A DNA stretch of 64,000 bases from Pseudomonas sp. PSKL.D1 (GCF_028898945.1 NZ_CP118607.1:4202001-4266000); one strand, 5' to 3'. Counted from the first letter of the stretch, positions 8,948-17,351 are shown. Made by a program: numbers and translations. Notes: generated by a model from the letters alone, not told the origin.

Positions 8948-9583
8948 CTACGCGAGTTTCGCCAGCAGAGCATCCACTTCGGCAAGCACGTTTGCACTCA
9001 CAGCATCGAAGGGCTGAGAAGCGTCAATCACTACGAAAGTGTCTGGTGCCTCTTCTGCTTGCCGCAGGAAGCCTTCACGGGCTCGTGTCAAAAATTCCAG
9101 CTTTTGCATCTCCATACGATCTAGCCCTTCACCACGGGACGCCACTCGCCTCATCCCGATCTCCGGATCTACGTCCAGGATGATATTGAGGTTCGGGGAA
9201 AAGCCCTCAAGCGCAAAACCGTTGATGCTCTGCACCAGGCTTAGGGGAATCCCTCTTCCGTAGTGCTGGAACGCTACCGTCGCGGGAGTGAAGCGATCAC
9301 ACACCACTACCTTACCGGCCTGGATCGCTGGAATGATCTTTTCTTTCAAGTGCTGAGCGCGAGCAGCAGCAAACAGAAGCAGCTCAGTCGTATCGCAAAG
9401 CTCTGGGGTCTCAGGATCGAGCACCACGCTCCGGATCTTTTCACCGATACGGGTTCCGCCAGGCTCGCGAGTCACGAGGTAGGAATGGCCTCGTGAGTGG
9501 AGAAACTCTTCGATGGCACGGATAACCGAAGACTTACCTGCCCCGTTATTTCCGTCACATACGATCAGACAGCCTTGCGCCAT
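8948..9583 (-). CDS. tmk: Element-encoded thymidylate kinase (replacement for host tmk)
   Basis: The product phosphorylates dTMP to dTDP, an essential step of dTTP synthesis in the cytoplasm. The 211-aa protein has all family motifs: P-loop G11NNGAGKSS19, TREPGG at 38-43, CDRF with Asp96-Arg97, and an arginine-rich lid (RR145-146, Arg150, LDR156). It differs strongly from the usual Pseudomonas protein, whose start (SGLFITLEGPEGA) survives at 9807-9848. It therefore looks acquired with the island rather than native. AGGA at 9592-9595 serves as ribosome site for ATG9583. It reads in the same direction as mltG and the host tmk remnant, and 8 bp separate it from the recombinase operon. It presumably keeps the host alive after the element destroys native tmk. 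Confidence 0.93.
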   Translation of the reverse strand: MAQGCLIVCDGNNGAGKSSVIRAIEEFLHSRGHSYLVTREPGGTRIGEKIRSVVLDPETPELCDTTELLLFAAARAQHLKEKIIPAIQAGKVVVCDRFTPATVAFQHYGRGIPLSLVQSINGFALEGFSPNLNIILDVDPEIGMRRVASRGEGLDRMEMQKLEFLTRAREGFLRQAEEAPDTFVVIDASQPFDAVSANVLAEVDALLAKLA

Positions 9584-9625
9584 TCGTTTGTCCTAGTGGC
9601 TTTGGTGGAGGGGGCATTGGTTTAC

Positions 9626-9654
9626 ATCGTGGTAGAAGAGAATGTAATCGTCAA
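9626..9654 (-). promoter_or_regulatory. Possible promoter for the tmk-recombinase operon
   Basis: On the minus strand TTGACG (9649-9654) could be a -35 box and CACGAT (9626-9631) a weak -10 box with 17-bp spacing, 43 bp or so before ATG9583. Repeat copy 9618-9646 overlaps the spacer and the -10, which would allow the repeat-binding protein to repress. The -10 matches poorly, so transcription from the upstream mltG operon is an equal possibility. Confidence 0.3.
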
Positions 9655-9689
9655 GTCCACACCCTCCCTTTCTGACCGCAGCCCCATAC

Positions 9690-9718
9690 CCTCTGATTTT
9701 TGCTTTCGGGCTCAGAGG
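9690..9718. repeat. Short inverted repeat in the element end
   Basis: CCTCTGA (9690-9696) and TCAGAGG (9712-9718) are perfect inverted 7-mers around a 15-nt T-rich loop, lying between two of the composite repeats. It may be a further protein site or a weak hairpin. Role unknown. Confidence 0.4.
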
Positions 9719-9791
9719 ACTTGGTAGGGAAGGATAGCTTTGGTTTACATCGCACAGCTACTGAATATATTTTTTCTGGTTTACATGGAAG

Positions 9792-9848
9792 TCAAAGCGA
9801 ATATAACGCGCCTTCGGGGCCTTCCAGGGTAATAAACAAGCCGCTCAC
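9792..9848 (-). pseudogene. tmk: 5' remnant of host tmk, interrupted in the P-loop
   Basis: Reading from GTG9848, nine bases after the mltG stop, the frame encodes (M)SGLFITLEGPEGA, the canonical start of Pseudomonas thymidylate kinase up to the alanine of the P-loop GPEGAGKST. The next native codons should read G-K-S-T. Instead the frame enters LYSL and stops at TGA 9794-9792. Host sequence ends at 9807 and element sequence starts at 9806. Position behind mltG is exactly where tmk lies in pseudomonads (mltG-tmk-holB). The rest of native tmk and holB should lie past the left end of the island, outside the window. Confidence 0.93.
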
Positions 9849-9857
9849 AGGCAGTCC

Positions 9858-11015
9858 TTAATGTTGTTCGTCTGGCGCTGGCGCTTCAGCCGGCGCTGGA
9901 GATTCGCCTGACGGCAAGGCCTGCTGCGCATCAGGCTCCGGGGCATCAACAGCCGGCGTCTCGACCGAATCGGTCTGGCCCTGGGGCGCAGGGCTCGAGC
10001 GATAGTCTGCCCGCCGCTTGAGCTGGAATTCGCGCACTGCCGAGTTGTGATCGTCCAGGTCATCGGAGAACACATGGCTGCCGTCACCACGCGCAACGAA
10101 GTAAAGGCTGGTGCCGTCGGACGGGTTAAGCGCTGCATGGATAGCCTCGCGCCCGACCATGGCAATCGGCGTCGGCGGCAGGCCGGTGATGGTGTACGTG
10201 TTGTAGGGCGTGGGCTCACGCAGGTCGGCGCGGGTAATCCTGCCGTTATAGCGCTCACCCATGCCATAGATCACGGTAGGGTCGGTCTGCAGCATCATGC
10301 CCAGGCGCAGGCGCCGCACGAACACGCCGGCAATCTGGCCACGTTCCTGGGGGATACCGGTTTCCTTTTCCACCAGAGAGGCCATGATCAACGCCTGATA
10401 AGGGTCGCGATACGGCAGGTCGGTGGTGCGCTCGGCCCACTCCTTGGCCAGCACTTCGTCCAGGCGCATATAGGCTTGCTGCAGCAGCTCCACATCACTC
10501 ATGCCGCGCACGAAACGGTAGGTATCCGGGAAAAAGCGCCCTTCGGGGAACACGCCGGTATGGCCAAGCTTGTCCATCACCTCGGTGTCGGACAAACCAT
10601 CAAGGGTATGCTTGAGCTTTTCATGCTTGGCAATCGCCGAGCGCACCTGGCGGAACGTCCAGCCTTCGACCAGCGTCAGGTTGTACTGCACCACGTCGGC
10701 ACGGCGCCAGGCATCGAACAAGTCTTCCACGGTCATGCCAGGCGTCAGGCGGTACTCACCGGTATGCAGCGGCGTGCCGGCCATGTTGAAGCGCCAGTAC
10801 AAGCGCAGCCAGACGGCATCATCCAGCAGCCCTTCGCTTTGCATGCGGTAGAACATGCGGTTGGGGTTTGTACCGTTGGGCACGTCCAGCAGGCGTTCCT
10901 GCGCCACGTGCAAAGGTTGCTCCAGGACCGAGTTGAGCTTCCAGGCCGACCAGCCCAAGGCCAGGCCGGCAAGGATCAAGCCCATTTCCAGCAACAGCAG
11001 GAGTTTGCGTCTCAC
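9858..11015 (-). CDS. mltG: Endolytic peptidoglycan transglycosylase MltG
   Basis: The protein is a YceG/MltG-family lytic transglycosylase that cleaves nascent glycan strands at the inner membrane and helps set strand length. One N-terminal membrane anchor (residues about 3-25, LLLLLEMGLILAGLALG) precedes the YceG domain. The conserved segment ASLVEKETGIPQERGQIAGVF contains the catalytic-type Glu, and QTDPTVIYGM follows. The last 50 residues are Pro/Ala-rich and look disordered. GTG11015 is chosen because it follows the pabC stop by 4 nt; the frame stays open to a TTG at 11045. The product is 385 aa. It is the last intact gene of the host operon before the island interrupts tmk. Confidence 0.93.
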   Translation of the reverse strand: MRRKLLLLLEMGLILAGLALGWSAWKLNSVLEQPLHVAQERLLDVPNGTNPNRMFYRMQSEGLLDDAVWLRLYWRFNMAGTPLHTGEYRLTPGMTVEDLFDAWRRADVVQYNLTLVEGWTFRQVRSAIAKHEKLKHTLDGLSDTEVMDKLGHTGVFPEGRFFPDTYRFVRGMSDVELLQQAYMRLDEVLAKEWAERTTDLPYRDPYQALIMASLVEKETGIPQERGQIAGVFVRRLRLGMMLQTDPTVIYGMGERYNGRITRADLREPTPYNTYTITGLPPTPIAMVGREAIHAALNPSDGTSLYFVARGDGSHVFSDDLDDHNSAVREFQLKRRADYRSSPAPQGQTDSVETPAVDAPEPDAQQALPSGESPAPAEAPAPDEQH

Positions 11016-11019
11016 GAAT

Positions 11020-11835
11020 TCAGGTATCCAGTAACGTACGGGCAACGGCCTGCAGTTTACGGGTGAGCGGGCCCGGCGACCAGTTTAGCTCGGCGTGGCC
11101 GCGCACCGGCCAAATGCCATAAACACTGTTGCACACAAAAACCTCATCGGCCTGCGCCAGCTCTTCAAGCATCACATCACGCACCTGCGTTGAGATGCCT
11201 AACGCTTTTGCCTGTTCCAGCAATGCGCTGCGCATCACGCCGGCGACACCGCATCGATTGAGGTCAGCCGTTACCAGCACGCCATCGCGCACCAGGAACA
11301 GGTTGCTATAGACACCCTCGATCACCCTGCCCTGCCCGTCCTGCATCAAACCTTCAGCATGTTCACTGCCCTGCCACTCGGCACGGGCCAGCACCTGCTC
11401 AAGGCGGTTGAGATGTTTGAGGCCGGCCAGCAAGGGTTGTTCCCCAAGCCGGGTCTGGCAAGGGTACAGCCGCACACCCTGTTCGGCATGTTCAGCCGGG
11501 TATTCTGGCAGCGGCCCGCCTTGCAGGATGCGCCGTGGCGGCACACCTGCAACCGGGGCATAGCCACGCTGGCTATCGCCGCGAGTCAGGATGAGTTTGG
11601 CAACGCCGTCACCCAACTGGCTGGCAAAACGCAGGACCTCGTCGCGCACCAGCGGCATGTCGGCGTTGATCGCCAACCGCTCGCACCCCAGCGCCAGGCG
11701 AGCCAGATGACCTTCCAGCAAGCTGGGGCGGCCAGCACGCACGGCGATGGTCTCGAAAAGACCATCACCGTAGGCCAGGCCCCGGTTCTGCAGGTTGACC
11801 GCAGTCGCAGGCTGGCCATCGATCCAGCTATGCAT
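11020..11835 (-). CDS. pabC: Aminodeoxychorismate lyase
   Basis: This PLP enzyme of fold type IV converts 4-amino-4-deoxychorismate to p-aminobenzoate and pyruvate in folate synthesis. Family signs are the N-terminal NRGLAYGDGLFETIAV block, the Lys in LKHLNRLEQVLAR that carries PLP, and EGVYSNLFLVRDGVL. The ATG at 11835 overlaps the fabF stop (TGATG), so translation is probably coupled. The 271-aa length is normal for the family. The placement between fabF and mltG is the standard gammaproteobacterial order. Confidence 0.95.
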   Translation of the reverse strand: MHSWIDGQPATAVNLQNRGLAYGDGLFETIAVRAGRPSLLEGHLARLALGCERLAINADMPLVRDEVLRFASQLGDGVAKLILTRGDSQRGYAPVAGVPPRRILQGGPLPEYPAEHAEQGVRLYPCQTRLGEQPLLAGLKHLNRLEQVLARAEWQGSEHAEGLMQDGQGRVIEGVYSNLFLVRDGVLVTADLNRCGVAGVMRSALLEQAKALGISTQVRDVMLEELAQADEVFVCNSVYGIWPVRGHAELNWSPGPLTRKLQAVARTLLDT

Positions 11836-13079
11836 CAACCGGCGAACCGGCGGAACACCAGCGAGCCGTTGGTGCCACCAAAGCCGAACGAGTTGGACAG
11901 CACCACGTCGATCGGCATGCTGCGCGCCTGATGCGGCACGAAGTCAAGGTCGCAACCTTCGTCCGGCTCATCCAGGTTGATGGTCGGTGGCGCCATCTGG
12001 CTGTTGATTGCCAGCACGCTGAAGATGGCTTCGACCGCACCGGCAGCGCCCAGCAGGTGGCCCGTCATCGACTTGGTCGAGCTGACGGCCAGCTTGTAGG
12101 CATGATCACCGAACACACGCTTGATTGCCGCAACCTCGGCAACGTCACCCGCAGGGGTGGAAGTGCCGTGGGCATTGATGTAGCTGACTGCTTCCGGCTG
12201 GATGCCAGCGTCGCGCAGGGCGTTGGCCATGCAGCGGGCAGCCCCTTCGCCGCTATCGGGCGGCGAGGTCATATGGAAGGCATCACCGCTCATGCCAAAG
12301 CCAACCAGTTCGGCATAGATGGTGGCGCCACGGGCCTGGGCATGCTCAAGCTCTTCAAGCACCAACGCACCGGCACCGTCGGACAATACGAAGCCATCAC
12401 GGCCCTTGTCCCATGGACGGCTGGCACGGGTTGGCTCATCGTTGCGCGTTGACAGCGCACGCGAGGCACCAAAACCACCCATACCGAGGCCACATGCAGC
12501 CATTTCCGCGCCACCTGCAATCATCACGTCGGCTTCGCCATAGGCGATGTTGCGCGCGGCCATGCCGATGCAGTGGGTGCCAGTGGTGCAAGCCGTGGCG
12601 ATGGCGTAGTTAGGCCCCTGCAACCCCAGATGGATCGACAGGAAGCCCGAGATCATGTTGATGATCGAACCCGGCACGAAGAATGGCGAAATGCGGCGCG
12701 GCCCCGAATCGTGCAGGGTGCGGCTGGTTTCTTCGATATTGGTCAGGCCGCCGATGCCCGAGCCCATGGCCACGCCGATGCGCTCGCGGTTGGCGTCGGT
12801 CACTTCCAGGCCGGCATTACGCACCGCCTGGAAACCGGCTGCCAAGCCGTACTGGATGAACAGGTCGAGCTTGCGGGCCTCTTTGGCCGACAGGTACTGC
12901 TCGACTTCAAAGCCCTTCACCGAGCCGCCAAAACGGGTGGAGTAGGCAGAAAGGTCCGTGTGTTCGATCGGCCCGATGCCACTGCGGCCAGCCAGAATGC
13001 CCTGCCAGGTGCTCGGTACATCCGTACCCAGTGGCGACAGCATACCCATACCGGTGACCACGACGCGTCTACGCGACAC
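11835..13079 (-). CDS. fabF: 3-oxoacyl-[ACP] synthase II (KAS II)
   Basis: FabF condenses malonyl-ACP with acyl-ACP in fatty-acid elongation, including the C16:1 to C18:1 step. The nucleophile is Cys164 in TACTTGTH, and the two active-site histidines lie in [11 protein letters not shown] and in [12 protein letters not shown]. The chosen start is GTG13079, with AAGGAG placed correctly upstream; it gives [12 protein letters not shown] and 414 aa, the usual length. Longer frames up to 13121 run into the leader. The gene lies 175 bp downstream of acpP, beyond a terminator, so part of its transcription may come from read-through. Confidence 0.97.
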   Translation of the reverse strand: MSRRRVVVTGMGMLSPLGTDVPSTWQGILAGRSGIGPIEHTDLSAYSTRFGGSVKGFEVEQYLSAKEARKLDLFIQYGLAAGFQAVRNAGLEVTDANRERIGVAMGSGIGGLTNIEETSRTLHDSGPRRISPFFVPGSIINMISGFLSIHLGLQGPNYAIATACTTGTHCIGMAARNIAYGEADVMIAGGAEMAACGLGMGGFGASRALSTRNDEPTRASRPWDKGRDGFVLSDGAGALVLEELEHAQARGATIYAELVGFGMSGDAFHMTSPPDSGEGAARCMANALRDAGIQPEAVSYINAHGTSTPAGDVAEVAAIKRVFGDHAYKLAVSSTKSMTGHLLGAAGAVEAIFSVLAINSQMAPPTINLDEPDEGCDLDFVPHQARSMPIDVVLSNSFGFGGTNGSLVFRRFAG

Positions 13080-13190
13080 AGTACTCTCCTTTTTCGTTAA
13101 CAGAGTTTCTTGCCATTGCATTCAAGGCAACGGAATGAAATGGCAACAAGCTCTCGGCGCTCATCGCACGAAATCGCTGCCTGGCAAAGA

Positions 13191-13225
13191 AAAAACCGCA
13201 CGCCAGCAAAGGCAGTGCGGTTTTT
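13191..13225 (-). terminator. Rho-independent terminator after acpP
   Basis: AAAAACCGCAC (13191-13201) pairs with GTGCGGTTTTT (13215-13225). On the minus strand the GC stem ends in a T-run, about 28 nt after the acpP stop. It probably attenuates rather than blocks transcription into fabF. Confidence 0.85.
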
Positions 13226-13253
13226 CTCGTCAAGAAGCGACGACTACAGCGTC

Positions 13254-13490
13254 TTAGGCCTTGTGGCTGTTGACGTAGTCGATAGCAGCTTGAACGGTAG
13301 TGATCTTCTCGGCTTCTTCGTCAGGGATTTCGGTCTCGAATTCCTCTTCCAGAGCCATCACCAGCTCAACGGTGTCAAGCGAATCGGCACCCAGGTCGTC
13401 GACGAAGGACTTCTCGTTGGTCACTTCTTCTTCCTTGACGCCCAGTTGCTCGGCGACGATTTTCTTGACGCGTTCTTCGATGGTGCTCAT
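13254..13490 (-). CDS. acpP: Acyl carrier protein
   Basis: This is the 78-aa acidic carrier that holds acyl intermediates on a 4'-phosphopantetheine arm. The attachment site is Ser37 in [12 protein letters not shown]. The sequence is nearly the textbook ACP ([18 protein letters not shown] at the start). It stands between fabG and fabF with about 200 bp upstream that probably contain its own strong promoter, and a terminator directly downstream. This arrangement lets acpP be expressed far above its neighbours. Confidence 0.98.
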   Translation of the reverse strand: MSTIEERVKKIVAEQLGVKEEEVTNEKSFVDDLGADSLDTVELVMALEEEFETEIPDEEAEKITTVQAAIDYVNSHKA

Positions 13491-13694
13491 ACCTAGTTTT
13501 CACTCCTAATGGACATATGTCAGGCAGCTGGCCGGTGACCAATTTTATAGAAAGACGTTCGCTTTTCAAGCGGAACGCACCTTCGGGTTGGGCACCGCAC
13601 CCGCTGCCTGGAATCTGGTTGCAGCTTTATAACGGATTTTAGGCTCGGAGTATGACTCTTTTTTTAAGCAATCCGTCACATTGAGTTGCAGGGG

Positions 13695-14435
13695 TTACAT
13701 GTACATCCCGCCGTTCACCGGCACGGTGGCGCCGGTGACATAGGCTGCGCCGTCGGATGCCAGGAACGAAACCACCTTGGCGATTTCGTCAGCCTGGCCC
13801 AGGCGGCCCAGCGGAATCTGGGTTTGCAGGGCTTCGCGCTGCGCTTCTGGCAGTTCGCGAGTCATGTCGGTATCGATAAAGCCCGGGGTCACCGAGTTGA
13901 CGGTGATGCCACGCGAGCCCACTTCACGCGCCAGGGCACGGCTGAAACCTTCCAGGCCCGCCTTGGCGGCCGCATAGTTGGCCTGGCCAGCGTTACCCAT
14001 GGCACCGACGACCGAGCCGATGCTGATGATACGACCCCAACGTGCCTTGGTCATGCCACGCAGCACGCCCTTGGACAAACGGTAGAGGCTGTTCAGGTTG
14101 GTGTCGATCACGTCGAACCACTCGTCGTCCTTCATGCGCAGCATGAGGTTGTCACGGGTGATACCGGCGTTGTTGACCAGGATGGCCGGCGCACCGAACT
14201 GCTCGCCAATGGCGCCCAGCACAGCCTCAACCGATTCGGCGCTGGTCACGTTCAGCTCCATGCCGGTGCCGGTGATGCCGTGCTCTTTGAGGGTGGCAGC
14301 GATGCGCTCGGCACCGGAAGCCGAGGTGGCAGTACCGATCACGGTAGCGCCCTGGCGGCCCAGCTCGAGGGCGATGGCCTGGCCGATACCACGGCTGGCG
14401 CCAGTGACCAGTGCAACTTTACCTTGCAGGCTCAT
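13695..14435 (-). CDS. fabG: 3-oxoacyl-[ACP] reductase
   Basis: FabG reduces 3-oxoacyl-ACP with NADPH in each elongation cycle. It is a short-chain dehydrogenase with the cofactor loop TGASRGIG (11-18), NNAG (88-91) and the catalytic Ser141, Tyr154 and Lys158 (NYAAAK). ATG14435 starts MSLQGKVALVTG with GGAGAAG upstream; the longer frame to 14468 lacks support. The length is 246 aa. It is 16 bp downstream of fabD. Confidence 0.97.
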   Translation of the reverse strand: MSLQGKVALVTGASRGIGQAIALELGRQGATVIGTATSASGAERIAATLKEHGITGTGMELNVTSAESVEAVLGAIGEQFGAPAILVNNAGITRDNLMLRMKDDEWFDVIDTNLNSLYRLSKGVLRGMTKARWGRIISIGSVVGAMGNAGQANYAAAKAGLEGFSRALAREVGSRGITVNSVTPGFIDTDMTRELPEAQREALQTQIPLGRLGQADEIAKVVSFLASDGAAYVTGATVPVNGGMYM

Positions 14436-14451
14436 GCAAGCTTCTCCAGAT

Positions 14452-15390
14452 TCAGGCCAGCGCCGCACGGGTGGCGGCGACGGCGTCAGGGGTATTGAGG
14501 TTGTAGGTGGTTACGCCATCGGCGCAACGCTTGTTCAGGCCAGCCAGCACTTTACCGGGGCCACATTCAACCAGGTTGACGGCGCCGTGGGCCGCCAGGG
14601 CCTGCACGCACTCCACCCAGCGAACGGGCTGGTAGAGCTGAGCCAGCAGGTCGCGCTTGAGTGCATCAAGGTCGGCGGCAATGGCGGCGGTAACGTTCTG
14701 TACCACCGGAATTTGCGGCGCCTTCCACTCGATCGCATTGACTGCTTCGGCGAATCGCTCGGCGGCAGGCTTCATCAGTGCACAGTGCGACGGCACGCTG
14801 ACGGCCAGCGGCAGAGCGCGCTTGGCACCTTTGGCCTTGCACAGCTCGATGGCGCGATCGACAGCGCCTTTGTTACCGGCAATAACTACCTGGCCTGGCG
14901 AGTTGAAGTTGACGGCGCTGACCACTTCGTCTTCGGCCGCTTCGGCACAGATTTCAACGACTACGGCGTCGTCCAGGCCGAGAATGGCCGCCATGGCGCC
15001 ATGACCGGCCGGCACGGCCTCCTGCATCAACTGGCCACGGCGCTCGACCAGGCGAACGGCGTCTTTAAGGCTGATGCTGCCAGCGGCAACCAGCGCGCTG
15101 TATTCGCCCAGGCTATGGCCGGAGACGTAGGCTGGCTTGGCACCGCCCTCCTCCAGCCACAGGCGCCACAAGGCGATGGAGGCAGTCAGGATTGCAGGCT
15201 GAGTCTTGTCGGTTTGATTGAGCTTTTCTTCCGGCCCATTCTGAACCAGAGCCCACAGGTCGTAGCCCAGAGCTTCGGAGGCCTCCTTGAAGGTCTCGAC
15301 GATCACTGGCTTTTCCGCGCCGAGCTCGGCGAGCATGCCCAGCGACTGGGAACCTTGACCAGGGAAGACGAATGCGAGGGATGCAGACAT
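14452..15390 (-). CDS. fabD: Malonyl-CoA:ACP transacylase
   Basis: FabD moves malonyl from CoA to ACP, supplying the elongation units. Its motifs are FPGQGSQ (9-15) and the nucleophile Ser93 in GHSLGEY, with the partner His in VPSHCALMKPA. ATG15390 gives MSASLAFVFPGQG and 312 aa, the family length; upstream codons to 15546 are the fabD-plsX spacer. It follows plsX by 127 bp. Confidence 0.97.
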   Translation of the reverse strand: MSASLAFVFPGQGSQSLGMLAELGAEKPVIVETFKEASEALGYDLWALVQNGPEEKLNQTDKTQPAILTASIALWRLWLEEGGAKPAYVSGHSLGEYSALVAAGSISLKDAVRLVERRGQLMQEAVPAGHGAMAAILGLDDAVVVEICAEAAEDEVVSAVNFNSPGQVVIAGNKGAVDRAIELCKAKGAKRALPLAVSVPSHCALMKPAAERFAEAVNAIEWKAPQIPVVQNVTAAIAADLDALKRDLLAQLYQPVRWVECVQALAAHGAVNLVECGPGKVLAGLNKRCADGVTTYNLNTPDAVAATRAALA

Positions 15391-15517
15391 TGAACAAGCC
15401 CTTATGATCTTGTCATCGGATAGGGTGCGCCGAGCCATTGGCTGGGCACAGAATCTGAATGCTTGGATGAAGACGCAGACCAAGCGGTCACATTTAAGCA
15501 CTTCATGGGCAAAATGC

Positions 15518-16528
15518 CTAAGGCAACAAATCTTCGAGGCGGCCATGCAGCCGCTGGGGCAGGTTTTCCTGAATCTCGATCAGCGCCCGCTGAATCGCAC
15601 TCTGAAAGCCTTGCACCCCCGCCGAACCGTGGCTTTTGATGACGATGCCCTGCAACCCGAGAAAGCTCGCACCATTGTGCCGGGCCGGCGCCAGGTCGGC
15701 CTGCAGGCGCTTGAGCAGCGGCATGGCAACAGCCCCGGCAACACGTGACAAAGCGCCGCCCTTGAACAGTTTCTCAATGCGCGCGCCAATCATGGTCGCC
15801 AGACCTTCACTGGATTTGAGCAGGATATTGCCGACAAAACCGTCGCACACCACCACGTCGGCCTCACCCCGATACAGCCCGTCACCCTCGACGAAACCGA
15901 TGTAATTGAGGCCGCGCGCGTTCTGCAGCAGCGTGGCAGCCAACTTGACCTGCTGGTTACCCTTGATGTCCTCGGTACCGATATTGAGCAGCGCCACACG
16001 CGGCCGCTGGACACCCAACGCCTGAGCCGCTACCGAGCCCATTACAGCAAACTGATAGAGGTTTTCGGCACTGCAATCGACATTGGCGCCCAAATCGAGC
16101 AACTGGCAGTAACCCGCCTGCGTCGGAATAGCCGCCACCATGGCAGGGCGGTCGATACCCGGCAACGTCTTGAGCACAAAACGCGACAACGCCATCAATG
16201 CCCCGGTATTACCGGCACTAACGCAGGCCTGAGCCCTGCCATCACGCACCAGTTCAAGGGCGATGCGCATCGACGAATCCGGCTTGCCCCGCAACGCCTG
16301 CGACGGCCGCTCATCCATCCCGACCACTTCACTGGCAGCCACAATTTGCAGGCGCGCGCGATCCGCAGCTGAAACGCCGCTAATCAGGTCTTCTAGAAGA
16401 GAGGGCTGACCGACGAGGGCCAAATGCAACGAGGGGGTAGCGGAAAGGCAGGCAATGCTAGCCTGAACAATGCTGCGGGGACCGAAGTCCCCGCCCATTG
16501 CGTCGATCGCGATGATCTGAGCGGACAA
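15518..16528 (-). CDS. plsX: Phosphate acyltransferase PlsX
   Basis: PlsX makes acyl-phosphate from acyl-ACP, the acyl donor used by PlsY in phosphatidic-acid synthesis; it is a peripheral membrane enzyme. The protein starts [15 protein letters not shown], the signature of the family, and has [13 protein letters not shown] and [17 protein letters not shown]. The length of 336 aa is typical. It is 3 bp downstream of rpmF, the conserved rpmF-plsX-fab operon that ties ribosome and membrane synthesis. Confidence 0.96.
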   Translation of the reverse strand: MSAQIIAIDAMGGDFGPRSIVQASIACLSATPSLHLALVGQPSLLEDLISGVSAADRARLQIVAASEVVGMDERPSQALRGKPDSSMRIALELVRDGRAQACVSAGNTGALMALSRFVLKTLPGIDRPAMVAAIPTQAGYCQLLDLGANVDCSAENLYQFAVMGSVAAQALGVQRPRVALLNIGTEDIKGNQQVKLAATLLQNARGLNYIGFVEGDGLYRGEADVVVCDGFVGNILLKSSEGLATMIGARIEKLFKGGALSRVAGAVAMPLLKRLQADLAPARHNGASFLGLQGIVIKSHGSAGVQGFQSAIQRALIEIQENLPQRLHGRLEDLLP

Positions 16529-16531
16529 GGA

Positions 16532-16714
16532 TTACTCGTCAGCGCCCTTGTCGACCACTTTGCGACCACGGTATACGCCTTCTGGCGAAACGTGGTGGCG
16601 CAGGTGTACTTCACCGGTGGTTTTCTCAACCGACAGTGCGTTTTCCGACAGAGCGTCGTGCGAACGACGCATGTCACGGGCAGAGCGGGATTTTTTGTTC
16701 TGCTGAACAGCCAT
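16532..16714 (-). CDS. rpmF: 50S ribosomal protein L32
   Basis: This 60-aa basic protein of the large ribosomal subunit begins [21 protein letters not shown], the conserved L32 start (the residues quoted are from position 2). The zinc-binding cysteines of some L32 proteins are absent, as in other pseudomonads. It is 13 bp after yceD and 3 bp before plsX. Confidence 0.97.
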   Translation of the reverse strand: MAVQQNKKSRSARDMRRSHDALSENALSVEKTTGEVHLRHHVSPEGVYRGRKVVDKGADE

Positions 16715-16727
16715 AATTGATTAACTC

Positions 16728-17255
16728 CTAAACGTTTGGGTCACGCTTTAACTGCGCCAAAACACTGAACGGGTTGGACCGCGATACCTCGTCCTTGCTC
16801 GAGTCGGGCTCGTCTGCGCCCGCCGGCTGCTGGCATTCTTCCGGATGATGAGCAGGCACAATGGGCAAGGCGAGCAAAAGCTCCTCCTCGATCAAGGCCT
16901 GCAGATCCAAAGGATCTTCGCCCAGTTCCAGCACGTCATAGCCTTTCGGCAACGACTGGGTATTCGCACCCTCCTTCACCACGGCGTAAGTACATTCGCT
17001 GTGGATCGGCAGGGTGACCAGCTCAAGACAACGCTGGCAAACCATTTTGACTTCAACGTCCAGCTCGCTGTGGATAACCACCACGTGCTGTTCATCTCGT
17101 TCAAAATCGAACTTCGCCTGCACCGTACCGACATTGTCGGAAAGCGGGTCGCAGAGTCTTTCCAAATCAGCGAGTTGCAGCGAACCGTTAAGGGTTACGC
17201 CACGATCGGCTAATTTGCGCGGGTCAACGTGAGGTGGAATCGGGTCATTCAACAT
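16728..17255 (-). CDS. yceD: YceD/DUF177 family protein (23S rRNA accumulation)
   Basis: This 175-aa DUF177 protein is needed for normal 23S rRNA levels in E. coli and plants. It shows the CQRCLE pair (CxxC-type) in MVCQRCLELVTLP and the acidic segment VLELGEDPLDLQALIEEELLLALP, both typical. It is the first gene of the yceD-rpmF-plsX group and is divergent from maf, with 96 bp between the starts. Confidence 0.94.
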   Translation of the reverse strand: MLNDPIPPHVDPRKLADRGVTLNGSLQLADLERLCDPLSDNVGTVQAKFDFERDEQHVVVIHSELDVEVKMVCQRCLELVTLPIHSECTYAVVKEGANTQSLPKGYDVLELGEDPLDLQALIEEELLLALPIVPAHHPEECQQPAGADEPDSSKDEVSRSNPFSVLAQLKRDPNV

Positions 17256-17351
17256 AGGCGCAGCATTCTAGGGATGCCCCCCGCCCCTGTCAAAGGAAAT
17301 TCGGCGGCATCTCGCATGTTAGAATCGGGTTCAACTGATCAGGAGTCTACC

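Larger units (their letters stand above)
9618..9805. repeat. Three direct copies of a composite 29-bp repeat at the element end
   Basis: The motif TGGTTTACAT-N12-GAATRTA occurs at 9618-9646 (GAATGTA variant), 9741-9769 and 9777-9805. The two conserved blocks always stand exactly 12 nt apart while the 12-nt spacer differs, which marks a protein-binding site with two contact patches. The last copy ends one nucleotide inside the junction with host tmk (9806/9807). Most likely these are arm- or core-type sites for the element's recombinases. No matching copy was found elsewhere in the window; the left end is not included. Confidence 0.85.
1..9806. mobile_element. Genomic island integrated in tmk (right part; left end outside window)
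   Basis: The stretch is bounded on the right by an abrupt junction at 9806/9807 inside the P-loop codons of the host tmk gene. It holds a three-gene cargo operon (27-2378, plus), a four-gene tyrosine-recombinase module (2501-8939, minus), a replacement tmk (8948-9583, minus) and an array of composite repeats at the end. The recombinase genes are visibly richer in A+T than the host genes beyond 9858. Three recombinase-like proteins plus one small DNA-binding protein recall the known multi-recombinase elements (Tn554 TnpABC, RIT trios, GInt ginABCD), but I cannot assign it to one of them. The left end and the 3' part of host tmk must lie beyond position 1. Confidence 0.9.

Noticed and set aside
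8948..9583. The idea that this tmk is the ordinary host gene in its normal place after mltG
   Set aside because: The start of the true host tmk is still present at 9848-9807 and differs in sequence, and 200 bp of foreign repeats separate the two.
9618..9805. Composite repeats read as a small CRISPR array
   Set aside because: Only three copies, uneven distances, conserved two-block structure with a fixed 12-bp inner spacer, and no cas genes; a recombinase-site reading fits better.
10047..11066. 339-aa open frame on the plus strand
   Set aside because: Antisense of mltG with His/Gln/Gly-rich shadow composition typical of high-GC genes.
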